Below are positions 10,427 through 21,775 of a stretch of DNA of 64,000 nucleotides, one piece after another. Made by a program: the position numbers and the translations under genes. The notes under the pieces were generated by a model. It was given only the letters and a program-made list of their open reading frames with translations. It made no database searches and was not told where the DNA came from. Within the stretch, counting starts at the first letter, position 1, and every line of letters begins with the position of its first letter. Source of the DNA: Plantago elongata (Eukaryota; Streptophyta; Magnoliopsida; Lamiales; Plantaginaceae); assembly GCA_036897095.1 (NCBI GenBank), contig JAYMSP010000040.1, positions 44,063 through 108,062 on the forward strand, given 5' to 3'.

Positions 10427-11746
10427 ATGAATTCGTCTGACTTTGATAACCCACCATTGGATTTCAGCTCTGCATCAAGCAGCAATCAAACCGATACTGA
10501 AATGACAGACTCAATGGAATTTGATTTCAATCAAACCGACAGGGAAGTGAACAGAAACCCCCTTCTCAATTTGGGCACTAGTTCTGCTGATGGACTTCGA
10601 TTGCCATGGGTTACCCAAGGGGGACTGAACAATAACCCCCTTCCCAACTTGGGCACTAGTTCTGCTGATGGACCTCGAAGGGTGTGGGTGAAGGACCGGT
10701 CGAATTTGTGGTGGGAGAAAGTTAGCAGCCCTGATTTCCCTGATGAAGAGTTCAACAAGGCGTTTCGGATGAGCAGAGCTACATTTAACATGATCTGTGA
10801 TGAACTGGACCCTGTTATCACGACGAAGAATACAATGCTGCGCCAAGCTATTCCCGTCCCGCAGCGTGTGGCCGTGTGTATATGGAGATTAGCAACCGGT
10901 GAGGCTCTTCGTGAGGTTTCCAAGCGGTTTGGATTGGGTATTTCCACTTGCCATAAGTTAGTTCTTGAGATTTGTACTGCAATTACAACTGTGTTAATGC
11001 CTAAGTTTTTGAACTGGCCTCATGAGAATAGAATGACGGAGATTATGACCGAATTTGAATTGTTGTCTGGGATTCCGAGTGTTGTAGGGTCTTTGTACAC
11101 TACACACGTTCTAATTATCGAGCCAAAGGTTAATGCCGTGGCCTATTTCAATAAGAGGCTTACAGAGAGGAACCACAAGGCTACTTATTCGATCACGGTC
11201 CAAGGGATGGTTGATCCTCGGGGAGTTCTTATTGACGTATGTATTGGTTATCCTGGCTCAATGACGGATGATCAAGTGTTGGAGAAGTCAGCACTTTGCC
11301 AGAGGGGGAATGGAGGTGGTCTGAAGAATGTTTGGGCTGTTGGGGGTTCGGGATATCCGCTGACCGATTGGCTTTTGGTTCCTTATACTTACTCGGATCT
11401 TAGCACGGCCCAACGTGTGTATAATGAGAAAATTGGGGAGGTTCTAAAGGTGGCAAAGGAATCGTTTATGCGATTGAAAGCTAGGTGGAGGTGTTTGCAG
11501 AAGAGAACTGAGACGAAGGTTATGGATTTGCCTATAGTTATTGGAGCTTGCTGTGTGCTGCATAATATATGTGACATGAGGAATGAGGGACTCAATGACG
11601 AGATGGGGTTTGAACTATTTGATGATATAGTGATCCCTGAGAACCGTGTTATGTCTGAGAATGGGGTTCATGCTAGAGATCAGGTCGCTCACAACTTGTT
11701 GCTGCACCACAACCAGACAGGTACACATGCTGGTATTAATTTTTAG
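10427..11746 (+). CDS. ALP1-like protein, domesticated PIF/Harbinger transposase
   Basis: Single-exon gene of 439 aa beginning ATG 10427 after a CT-rich leader. It closely resembles Arabidopsis At5g12010/At4g29780 as I recall them: WVKDRSNLWWEKVSSPDFP, QRVAVCIWRLATGEALREVS (helix-turn-helix-like, about 147-180) and LGACCVLHNIC-like IGACCVLHNIC near the end. It has the DDE_Tnp_4 nuclease fold at about 214-385. Of the three acidic residues of active PIF transposases, the first is replaced: the site reads VVGSLYTTH. The second (D281/D282 in PGSMTDDQVLE) and third (E345 in KESFMRLKARW) remain. It is therefore probably not a nuclease. Relatives of this class associate with chromatin regulators such as PRC2 (ALP1). 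The N-terminus carries a 26-aa duplication. Nuclear location is inferred. Confidence 0.9.
   Translation: MNSSDFDNPPLDFSSASSSNQTDTEMTDSMEFDFNQTDREVNRNPLLNLGTSSADGLRLPWVTQGGLNNNPLPNLGTSSADGPRRVWVKDRSNLWWEKVSSPDFPDEEFNKAFRMSRATFNMICDELDPVITTKNTMLRQAIPVPQRVAVCIWRLATGEALREVSKRFGLGISTCHKLVLEICTAITTVLMPKFLNWPHENRMTEIMTEFELLSGIPSVVGSLYTTHVLIIEPKVNAVAYFNKRLTERNHKATYSITVQGMVDPRGVLIDVCIGYPGSMTDDQVLEKSALCQRGNGGGLKNVWAVGGSGYPLTDWLLVPYTYSDLSTAQRVYNEKIGEVLKVAKESFMRLKARWRCLQKRTETKVMDLPIVIGACCVLHNICDMRNEGLNDEMGFELFDDIVIPENRVMSENGVHARDQVAHNLLLHHNQTGTHAGINF
10550..10705 (+). repeat. 78-bp in-frame tandem duplication inside the ALP1-like gene
   Basis: Two adjacent units of 78 bp (starting 10550 and 10628) both encode NPLxNLGTSSADGxR. 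They code for 26 residues each and keep the frame. Near-identical codons show the duplication is recent compared with the gene's age. It precedes the conserved WVKDRS block. Confidence 0.85.
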
Positions 11747-13299
11747 CTGTAGCCACTCAATAATCTGATGCCCAGCGTAAGTTAATCCACCATTATAATG
11801 TAGGCACAAAGTTCGTATAGTGACTGTGGGGATGTAATTTCAGAGCATTTTGATCTCCAATACTGAAGTGGTAGTTTATAATAAGCTGGGTCACCTTATT
11901 TTTGGAATGACTAGCTATAAGCTTACAGCCTAGCTGGTTTGATAAGCCATCTGATGTAGCTTATTATCTTAGTATGCAAAATTGTTTGTTTTTATACTGT
12001 ATTTAGTATTTAGCAAGTCAGCTAATAAAATTACTAAACACTTCTGTTAATGTTAAACAGCTTATCTTCTACCTAGTCAGAGCTTTGCAAATGTGCTAGT
12101 TTCGTCATTTCTTTACTCGAATTATTCTCTTGCTTCTGATTATTACTAAAGTTTGCTAGTAATCGGCCCTATTAGAATGTCATTGTTGTATTATGAAATT
12201 CTCCTCATTCAGAACATCTAGTCATGGTATGGTACCATGTTATTCTTGAACTCAAGGCTGCAATACGGTGATAAGTCTATTAATAACTATTGGATGACTA
12301 TACTAGGTCTTTTTTAACCTAAGCTTATTATCTGAAGCTATGGGATGAATGGGTTCAATGTTTATCCTCTCTTTGCTTTATAAAGAATCAATGGTTTCTT
12401 CTGTGCTGAAGCTTTGTATACCAGCAGACAGCAATACATTGACTAATTTGTTCAGCAGGCATACCTTGTATGTATCTGTCGACAGATTAAAAGTTACACT
12501 TTCTTACAATCTAATGGCAATTGAAAATTTGAATAAAAGTCTATAAGCTGTAATTAACTTAGTAGATAGTTTCTGTCAAGTCCCTTAATTTGGGAGAGTC
12601 ACAGGTATACACTTGTAAATAACAATTAAAAAACGACCGTTGTATTACGTGCACTCTATGATACAACAAAAAACTGTATATCGCCACACCAAATGTACAA
12701 TATTAGGTGTGAAAATTGTATCATGTGCACTCTATGATTCAGTTTGTTGTTGTATGATACAGTAAACTGGGTGTTGTTTGAATTAAAAAAAACAGCTAGG
12801 CCCTCTTTGCAGCTTTACCATCAAACTGGACCCTGGCGCGAATTTTCCCCTTTAATTTGCTGTCATGCACCTCAACTGCTATAACTGTAATCTAGTCGAC
12901 AGAAAGTAATGTACAACTATTACAAAGATGAGTATATTTTGACAGTCATGATTTAAGGATAAAAATCATTCCTTCATGAAAATGGGATTTTGATGCTAAT
13001 TACGACCATGGTAAATAATTCGGAAAAGATATGGATTAACTTGATCTATCCAATATCCATTATCATATTATATGTGAGATGTATTAATCTCTTAACTATG
13101 GTAATGAAATGGAATACAATCTTTAATTGCCCTTTTTCCACAATTGAAAATCTTATTTTCATCCAAGGAATTTGTAAGAATTTGGCCAAAATATGCTCTT
13201 ACTCCTATAACTATAAGTAAGCCAGATTCATTTGTTTTTTTCAGTAACATCATCAACAGACACTAGCTATTCTCCAAATTTGGCCAAAATATGCTTTGT
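11747..13299. other. Intergenic, no gene recognised
   Basis: This holds the 3' end of the ALP1-like transcript and AT-rich DNA. About 11905-12075 has AAGCT/CAGCTTAT-type ends reminiscent of hAT MITEs, too worn to delimit. At 12640-12760, GTGCACTCTATGAT occurs twice, about 77 bp apart, with inverted TGTATGATACA strings around it. No reading frame is convincing. Confidence 0.4.
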
Positions 13300-13572
13300 T
13301 CAATGGCACCTAAGTATAGCTTCTAGAATTTCACTGTGGATTATCCTTTCATGGTGAAACCATTCTTCCTTCTTATGCATAATCAGGTCATTTCTTTCAT
13401 TTATTGCTTTCTTTGATAATATGGCATTATGCTGATCTAAAATACCTTCCACTTTTGGATCTTGTGATTCTGCAGAGTTGTCTAATGAAAACACACAAGT
13501 GTTGTCTTGAACGACTGTTAAGCAAGTGTTGAAGCGTTGTGCAGGTATATACTGTCCATTAAAATTCTGCAC
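13300..13572 (-). other. Unidentified 90-codon open frame
   Basis: The frame has ordinary amino-acid balance, unlike the AT-rich chance frames around it. It contains acidic and charged stretches such as KVEGILDQHNAILSKK and ends before a stop at 13300. A possible splice acceptor (ATTTATAG or GTGCAG) lies just upstream on the minus strand. I do not recognise the family. It could be an exon of a decayed gene or a chance frame. Confidence 0.2.
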
Positions 13573-14485
13573 TTGCAGTACTATAAATCAAATATTTGTT
13601 TTTCAGTACAATTTTTGTGAGTACTGAAAATGAGTACATTTTCGAAAAGGTTCAGGAACTCAGTATTTAAGAAATGTTGCAAACTTTCTCAAGGCAAACA
13701 ATTACATAGCTGTAAATGTTTTGAATTATCGGACAGTTTGATGTGTTGGAACAGGAGTGCACAGTTTCAAGATGTGCTGCGATCACGGTTTAGTTAGCAT
13801 TTCAGGCACAGTGGTCCAGATTTGCAGGTGAAGACACTTGAAAAAGCGGGTAGTAAAGCAAAGGTGCAGTGGCTTCAGTTTGGTGTGTGTTCCAACAATT
13901 TGTTCCAAGCAGTGAAAGCTACTAGATCCTAGAGGTTACTGTTACTGCAGCTTAAAAATCAACACCAGATTACTTCCCAACCTTAATAACTCTCAACAGG
14001 CGTGTGATAGCAAAGGTCAACTCTTACAGTTATAAAAATGAGTATCAACAGTCTTATGCTAACAGACATGCTTATCACAGCTTGATTTTACGCGTATAGG
14101 CTATACCTACAACAATCAGCATGCTTATGACTACATATGTGTGATTACCAGTGCGCTTATGACCATATGCTGGAGTCGAACCACACAGGTTATTTAACAC
14201 TTAACCATTTGTAATCAGGATATTGGTTGTTGTAGACTAATGTGAGCTGCAGGAGTATGTTTTCTCGTTCCAGACTTGCAGTTCAGGCAGGGTGGTGATC
14301 TATTGTGTAATAGTCTCATATATGTCTTACTCAACTACTGGTCTTTAAAGTGTAGTTGAGTGTACGAGCATTTTACTTGCTATGTCATTCTGGTCTCTGG
14401 ATATCTGATTGCTTTTAGATTATTTTTTTTGAAGAATGTAAAGGATCCAAAGGAATTTGTTTTCAAGGAACATAATATCACAACA

Positions 14486-14660
14486 AAGATCAGTCTTAAA
14501 ATCTTGTGCAATTTCACTAACAGGCCCTGGAAAAGAAGCTTCCTTATCAAGAGCTCTGTGTTCTTCGGGTACTTGCAGGTTTACGGAGAGTAACAGTACC
14601 AGGATGGTATTGCTGAGGCTTATTGACACCGCCAGCAGACTTACGAGCAGTATTAGTGCA
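14486..14660 (-). pseudogene. Histone H3 pseudogene fragment
   Basis: The minus strand encodes H3 pieces in order: TNTARKSAGGV (14657-14620), YHPGTVTLR (about 14603-14575), NTELLIRKLLFQGL (about 14552-14510) and VSEIAQDFKTDL (about 14520-14486). These match ARKSxGGV, YRPGTVALR, STELLIRKLPFQRL and VREIAQDFKTDL of H3. Two single-base deletions (near 14570 and 14520) shift the frame. The residues between the two ARKS motifs of H3 are missing, as if the repeats had recombined. No introns are visible inside the matching part. Similarity stops after FKTDL. It is a dead copy, possibly retroposed. Confidence 0.75.
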
Positions 14661-14685
14661 TGATTTTCCGCACACTTTTTTCTTA

Positions 14686-14828
14686 GGGGCTGATTGCCCA
14701 GGCATTTAAGTGCCCCGTTTGACTCGATGAATAGTGATTTAGCCTAAAATACACTTCAAATACTCCATTTCAATTCTATTCCAAACGCAATTTCACCAAA
14801 ATTCACATTCAAATGCCATGCCAATCAG
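14686..14828. mobile_element. Possible 143-bp MITE
   Basis: The ends form an imperfect inverted repeat: CTGATTGCCCAGGCATTT at the left, and CTGATTGGCATGGCATTT when the right end is reversed. TTA precedes and TAA follows the element, which is not a clean direct duplication. It lies next to the H3 fragment. Confidence 0.35.
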
Positions 14829-15295
14829 TAATCTTGTTTGCATGTGAAACTTCTTGGTGGGATCCTCAATAATTGAATCCAAACAAGCATATTTAAACTA
14901 TTGATTTTTATGGATGGATATTCAAAAATAAAGTGAATATTATTTGTTTTTACAATATTTCGAATTATTTTAAGCTCTTATAATTTAAAAAAGTATTAAT
15001 TCAAAGTCATTGCAAGAACTTGAAGCAATTAAGGGGTAGAATTTAATACCTCACGTCCCACATAAGTTACATATAAGTAGAATAATGTAGATTACAAACC
15101 TTAGTATAAAATTGAAAATGTAATCATTAATTTCATTGGAGTATTTTATTTTTCTATGCATCCATTCAGGGACGAACCCAGAAAAGAAAAATTGGTGAAT
15201 TAGGTCATTGGGATGAGAATAAAGAACAAAAGTGTTACGCTGAAGGTTGTGAGTGGCTTGTCGCTAAGAAGATAATAAAGACATACGTTTAGGTA

Positions 15296-16321
15296 GGGTA
15301 AAAATTTGAAAAAGGTATCTTAAGTTGTGACATTTCTGAAAAAAGGTACATTTGATTGTTACTGCCCAATTTTGATACCTTAAGTTAACATTATGTCCAA
15401 TTTTGGTACCTCCGTGACACGTGGCAATTTAATTAAGCGATACGTGTCAATTTGAAATTTTAAAATTTTGATCGGGGAAATCGCAAATAAAATAAATTTT
15501 TACAATTTCAAATTTCACCACATAACATTCAATTATTATAAACCAACCCTATTTTGTAAAATCAACATAAAATAAGGATAAAAGAAAGAAGAAAGAGGGA
15601 AAAAAACTAAGTTCAAATTACAAAAAAATGTATAAAATTCTGAAAAACTATAAATTATAATTTTAAATTAAATTTGTATATATGAAAAATAAATAAAAAA
15701 TAATTAAATTAAATTAAATTATAAAAAATGTGGGACACATGTTACTCTCTCGTAATTTATGGGTATAAATTGTTTAATATAATTCAAAAATATTTTTAAA
15801 AATATAAAAATAATTATTTCACATTTTATTACATATAAAATAAATAAATAATTCAAAAATTCAAAAACGCAATTTGCTACAATAAACATTTCAATTAGGT
15901 TTTTGAATTTTGTAAGTGATTCATCCTCGACGGAGCACCCAAGCTGTCGAATCTGGAAGCTTCAATCATACAGGATCTGGAAGCTCCACGACGGCGGAAG
16001 AATTCAGCCATTGAAGATTTTATTCTTTATTTTTTTTATAAATTATTTTCAATAGAGAGATAGTTTTATATGGGTAATTTAGTAATATTGTTAAAACTTA
16101 GGATCTATTTGCAATTAATAAAGACGGTCGTATTAACATTTAGCTCCACCGTATTTTTATATTTTTCAATGTGACACGTGTTACGTAATTAAGCTGCCAC
16201 GTGTCACGAGGTATCAAAATTAGACACAATGTTAACTTAAGGTACCAAAATTAACGATAACAACCAAATGTACATTTTTTTAAAATGTCACAACCTAGGG
16301 TACTTATTTCGAATTTTTCCC
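15296..16321. mobile_element. Non-autonomous Mutator-type element (MULE) with 9-bp target duplication
   Basis: A 1026-bp element bounded by perfect 9-bp duplications GTTTAGGTA (15287-15295 and 16322-16330). The terminal inverted repeats are about 160 bp long and roughly 80% alike. Both begin GGG-AAAAATT and share GTTGTGACATTT, CCTTAAGTTAACATT and GACACGTGGCA. Long inverted repeats plus a 9-bp duplication are diagnostic of Mutator-like elements. No transposase is encoded. A GC-richer core at about 15925-16015 (with ATCTGGAAGCT twice) might be a captured gene fragment, but I cannot identify it. CACGTG boxes occur at 15418-15423, 16175-16180 and 16198-16203. Confidence 0.88.
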
Positions 16322-16607
16322 GTTTAGGTAGTGTATAGACAAAATAAGAGGTGTGTGTTGCAGTGTTGGTGTGAGTGCATAAGAGACTAAGAGTATATTG
16401 CACTTGGTATCTTCATGGGTGACTTGTTCTCTATGCTTGTGTGCATCGATGTTCAATTTGTATGCATCAATGGCTTCTTCTTCTTTTATATATTTATGGT
16501 ATCTCTGACTTGAAGCTATCCTTGGTAATTCGATTTTAGTTTTCATATAGAATGTCTAACGTTTCATGTTTTGTAAGCTACACCACATTTGTTCGTTGAT
16601 GTATATG

Positions 16608-16948
16608 CAAAATGTTTAATGATTAACGTAAATGTATAATGCATTTTAGTTTGTAATTTTCTAAAATATTTATAAAACATTGAACATTTTGATGAAATAA
16701 CAAGAAATTTTTTCCATGTACTTTATTTCTTCCGAGAGTACATTTCGATCTCTATTTAGATGAAAAAACAATAAATTACAAACTAGGTACATCTAAATGA
16801 AAAAACAATAAAATACATGAGATATGTTCAATGGTTAGCCAAACAAAAATGTTTAATGTGAATGTATACTGCATTTAAGTTTGTACTTTTTTAAAATATT
16901 AGTAAAACATTGAACATTTAGATGAAAAAACAAGAAATATTTTTCATG
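16608..16948. repeat. Diverged direct repeat, two units of about 105 bp
   Basis: Units at 16608-16718 and 16844-16948 share CAAAAATGTTTAAT, AATGTATAxTGCATTT, AAACATTGAACATTT and GATGAAAxAACAAGAAAT. They are separated by about 125 bp that also holds two copies of GATGAAAAAACAATAAA. Probably remains of an unrecognised transposon. Confidence 0.6.
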
Positions 16949-17114
16949 AAACATGACATCATATTAAAAATATAATTTTGCTTAAAACATTGACATTTTT
17001 CTAATGAACTATTAAATATTTATAAATGGAATATGAACAAGTATGTCTAATTTTGATTTGAATGTTTAAGACATCGGTATAGAATGTTTAGTGTAAGTTG
17101 GACATGATAACTTA

Positions 17115-17360
17115 CTTCCTCAGTTCCTCTGAATGTGATATAACTTTTCATTTTTCGACGTCCATCAAAGTGATATAAATTTTTATTTATGACAATAATC
17201 TCTACAATATAATTTATTTTTAATCAAACATTATTACGACCACGTATATGTTTTCCACTAAATTAATATTTCAAACTCATTTTAGATCACATATTATTTT
17301 TAAATAGATGTATAAATAAATTATATTATTTTTAGAGGGACGAATGGAATATTTACGGAG
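17115..17360. mobile_element. Stowaway-like MITE, degenerate
   Basis: The left end CTTCCTCAGTTCCTCT and the reversed right end CTCCGTAAATATTCCATTCG then TCCCTCT resemble the Stowaway terminus CTCCCTCCGTCCC. TA flanks both sides (17113-17114 and 17361-17362). The right end appears to carry a short insertion. About 246 bp, AT-rich inside. Confidence 0.4.
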
Positions 17361-17849
17361 TATATCTCAATCACAACTATGCCACTTTCTTTGTAAGATG
17401 TTCCATAAAACTATACTACTTATGTTATCAAAAAAGCAAATCACTCCATATACAGGTACACACCCTATAATTAATCATTACTGCTACTTTATACTAAAAA
17501 TGATACTTTTTAAAACTATGTGTTCAAATATATATGTACGGTTATCCGGTACAAAGGGAGAATAATTTAAATTTTTGCAACATATTCATGTATTGTAATA
17601 ATTTCTTCGGAGAGTACATAACTAGGTACATATATATTAAGTCATTCCATTATTACACGCTAGTACGTATATTCATATACTTTGGAAATGCATTTATTAT
17701 GTAGTGGTTAAACATGATTTTAACTGAGAAATTTGTGGGTGGAGATGAATTAGATCAAATTGAGTAATTAAATCTCACAATATTGTTTGATTATATTTGA
17801 GATGATTTAATATGATAACTTACCAATATTATTCATTATTAAGTCAATT

Positions 17850-20729
17850 CGTCATCATTCACGCCCACAAAGTAAGTATACTATTTAATCGTGTAATCAT
17901 ACGTTCATATAAATTTAGTATCTTATTAAATCAGCTACCTATGCAAACAATTAATGTATCCTATATATTGATATAATTTTAGAATTCTATTAAATCAACT
18001 ATCCATACATTTATACAACATTAAATATCTTATTAAATATCATTAATTTGTACAATTTATGTATTTTATTAAATCAACTAGTATTTAATATTTATACAAA
18101 TTTAGTAACTCATCAAATCATTTATCCGTTTAAATAATTTTGGTAAAATGGTTAAATCGGTATCCAATCCAAATTTTGCAAATCGGAGGATAATGAATTG
18201 AAATTGGAGTATGGATTATTATAAGTTACAAATTATATGACCAAACATAATCTTCCCCTGTCCAATCTCAAACCATTTGATTTCCATCTTCAGTAACCGA
18301 ACCCCATTTTGCTAGATTCTTTTATGCAGCATTGTTTGAAGGTAAGGATTTTATTTCAGATTTTTTTTGTTTCAGCATTTAAAAGTTGTATGATCAAATT
18401 TTGATAGTTCAAATTGAAGTTTATATTGTTACGTTGAATTGGCTTGCATATAGTAGAAATGAGATAATTATTTACTCTTATTATCTACATTATGTTATTT
18501 ATGTACTACTTTAAAGCCGTTGTTGTCGTTGTTTAAATTCATTAATAATTCTTTTCGTATTTATATATTGTATACATATTGGTAATAAGATATACTAATA
18601 TACAAATGAGCGGAGAAAATAAATAAATAAGAAAGTGCTCTTATTTTTCTTATTCTAGAGTGTTTTGCAAACTTGTTTCAAAAGGTTGTTACCTGACATA
18701 TTGAACGTATAATCTGATACATGTACTATAATCTTACTTAGATCTTTAATGTTCAAAATGTATATGTAAAGAGATACAATGATTTATTTACGTCATTTAA
18801 AGAAATACTTATCAACCATATAAATTAACATATGATTTCTCTGATTTAGCTATATTCCATCAATCTCGTTATGAAATGGCATATATTTTTATAAAGTGGG
18901 AACATAAATGGATACGGGTTGTAAATAAAGTATGAGTAAAAACTAAAAATTGAAAGTATGTGATGATTCCTGTAATATTGATAATGAGATGATATTCTTT
19001 TATATCTTTTTTCCTTAGAACAAGGAGATCATTTTCTTTAACCATTTAGAAATACGAGTTACATCATTATCATTTTGTCAAGTACTCACATAAGTGGAGT
19101 AGTTTAAGATGGGGATGAATAAAATTCCTCGTCAATCATCTTATGTGTTTATAGATTTAGATTGTCTTATCATCGGTTGTATTTTCGATTATATATTATC
19201 TCAAGATTATTTTGTTAAACATAAACTTTCTGAACTTTCTGATCTAAATGATAAGTTAAATCAAATATCAATAACTAGTTACCTTATTTTAAATAATTTA
19301 TCAAGTGACTTATTTAATGAATTAACCATTCAAATGATATCCTATTAAATCAACTACACATTCAATTTTTTTAAGGTGTCCTGCATACTGAATCAACTAA
19401 CAACTTACACAATTTAATGACCCCTAACATATTCATACATTGATTATTCTAATAAATAAGCTATCAATTTATATACAATATTAAATATGATATATTATTA
19501 AGGATAAGTCTCATGTATCTTATTGAATTAAAAATAGAAAGACAAACATTATAATTATATCCAAAAATATTACAAATATTTTCTAAAAATACCATCGTTA
19601 TAAATATTTATTGCAAAACAACTAAAATATATAATATTATTATCTTATAAAATATTGTTCACATTGTTTGAAATGTTATACTTATCATAAAACATAAGTC
19701 GGTTCATCAGATTTCTCACTAATACTTTTTCATTTCAAGATTTTGTGTTAAATAAATATGCTTTTTTTTTTCTTCTGAGAATCGAAATTTCATTCATAGA
19801 TCATGCGGATAAAATAAATATGCTTCAAGTATTTTAAAGTTACATATTTTAGCAACGACATACTAAGGAGATAATTAGTTACTAGAATACTCTACTACTA
19901 AGGGTAAGCCTTTTACAGATACCCTTTACCTTGTTAGTGTATAAGAGGGGATATACACAAAATTAGTAAATAACACTTTCTAAGCCCTATATTATTTACT
20001 TAAAAGTTATAGAATATAAAAGGATTCCGATGCAACAAGCTTTAATAGATTTTGGGTATTTTTAAGGCACTCTACTAGCCATATATTTCTAAGGTGCAAG
20101 AAACCCGCCTCTATAACACTGCATATTTAAGAGGTATAACATAAGTATTACACGTGCCACATAATTTTAGCATTAATATCTCACTAAATCAGTTACATAG
20201 TCATGGAAAATATGCGCATTAAGGAGGGATTTAAAAGATCAACTAAAGTTTTTAAATATGAGTATAATATCTTAAAACGTACCTATCAATAATGTAAGTG
20301 AACATTTTATTTAATTTTTGAGTTTATATTATAATACCTAAGTTCTTAGTAAATGTAAGAAATTTGGGGCAGTAAGCATTATGTAGTAGAGAAGATTAAC
20401 AGCAGGAATCGAGAAGACTCGTTAGTTTAGAGTAGCCGTCCTTAAAGTTTTATTACCCCGCTACAGTGCATACGAGATTTATGCCCAATTGTCACCCAAG
20501 AAATAAATTTTCAATCCAAGTCTCGACAATCAATCGCTCATTTACCTTAAACAAACAAAATTCAATTCCCTTTTTCCTAAACGACTAGGTTGCACACTGA
20601 TAGTTGAGTCTGACTAAATGTAATTTGAGTGTGTAATGAAGCACAAAAGATGGAACATGAATAATGTTCCAGTGAAAGTATGGCTTTTGTCTGTATTTAT
20701 GTGAAGAACTTTTCCACATATTTATGACA
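17850..20729. other. AT-rich intergenic DNA with a recurring ATTAAATCAACTA motif
   Basis: No gene is seen. Variants of CTTATTAAATCAACTA recur at about 17932, 17987, 18068, 18111, 19344, 19395 and 20190, often followed by an ATACATTTATACAA-like string. The first four are spaced roughly 40-80 bp apart. This looks like a decayed tandem array or the inside of an old transposon. The small frame at 19109-19348 has no family signature. Confidence 0.35.
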
Positions 20730-20861
20730 GGTTGTGTTCTCTTCAACTAAAATTTACTGAACTGAACTGAAGTAAGATATAAATTATAACTAAGTCGAGT
20801 TGAACTGAACTGAACTAAACTGAACTGATTGATGTGATTTTCAATTGAAGATAACACAACC
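20730..20861. mobile_element. Small MITE, family A copy 2
   Basis: A 132-bp element with terminal inverted repeats GGTTGTGTTCTCTTCAACT (left) and, reversed, GGTTGTGTTATCTTCAATTG (right). The interior is built of TGAACTGAACTGAA units, as in the copy at 9178-9284. The inverted ends are better preserved here. No target duplication could be fixed. Confidence 0.6.
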
Positions 20862-21775
20862 TTACTCAGTAATCATTTCCAATAGTTATATACTTCCAAT
20901 AGACACAAGTTGAAAGGATGTCAAATATCCAACTTAAGGAATGTTTCTATTCACAAAATGACAAGAAAAGATTGAAAAACGGATGAAAACGCGTTATTTT
21001 TTTACACTACAGGGCTCGTCCTAGTGAAATCTCTGATGTTGGCCTGCAGAAATAAAAGTTTACGAATTAGTCGACCGCGATGAACTCATTTTCATCCACG
21101 GCTCTCCACGATGAGCTTTCAGTTTCCCTAAACTTTAAACTTTTCGCTTACTTTTCGACTCCTTCGCTTTTAAACGCGAATTTTAACACATTTAACTCCT
21201 TTTGCGTTATTAGATCATGGCAATAATAAATTAGAATTGATAGGACCAAAAATGTAAATAAAATTTCCCCAAATTTCCTTTGCCTGGCTCAATTTTCTTC
21301 CTCTGAGCCTCAATTTCACCCAATTCTTGAATCATTGGTCTGGTCGACCATTTGATTTCCATCTCCAGTTATCATCTTCTTCCCGGGACAAACTCCGTTT
21401 GAAGTTCTTGGCTGTATAAATCCAAAACCAACCGATTGGCCTGTTGTTTCCTAACCAGTTTTTTCTGCCCGGAGCTCAGAAGGAGTTGTCCAAAAGTAAG
21501 TTATTAGCCTGAATTTTATGCCGCTGAGTTCAATTGACTTGCTGAGTAGAAATGGGTTGAATTTGTTTGCTTAAAGTTTCTACCTTTAGTGCTACTTTGA
21601 AACTTATGATCATCCTGTGTTCCTTACTTTTTAAGTCATGTGTGTTGTGTAATTGTGTATGTGACTGTGTTGGTGTGTAATTTGTGTAGTGAGAATTCTT
21701 GTATGTGATTTCTAAGGCTAAAGTTGCGATCTTGAACATTTTAGGTTGATTCTTGAAATCTTGAGGGTATTGATT
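20862..21775. other. F-box gene upstream region and 5' leader
   Basis: The 300 bases before the gene are less AT-rich and contain a probable 5'UTR intron: donor AAAA/GTAAGT at 21496, acceptor TTTTAG near 21744. The start codon follows at 21776. No core promoter motif is certain. Confidence 0.35.

Noticed and set aside
19109-19348. 79-codon frame in the AT-rich intergenic region
   Set aside because: Composition follows the local AT bias (I, L, N, S, Y) and it has no flanking splice or promoter cues.
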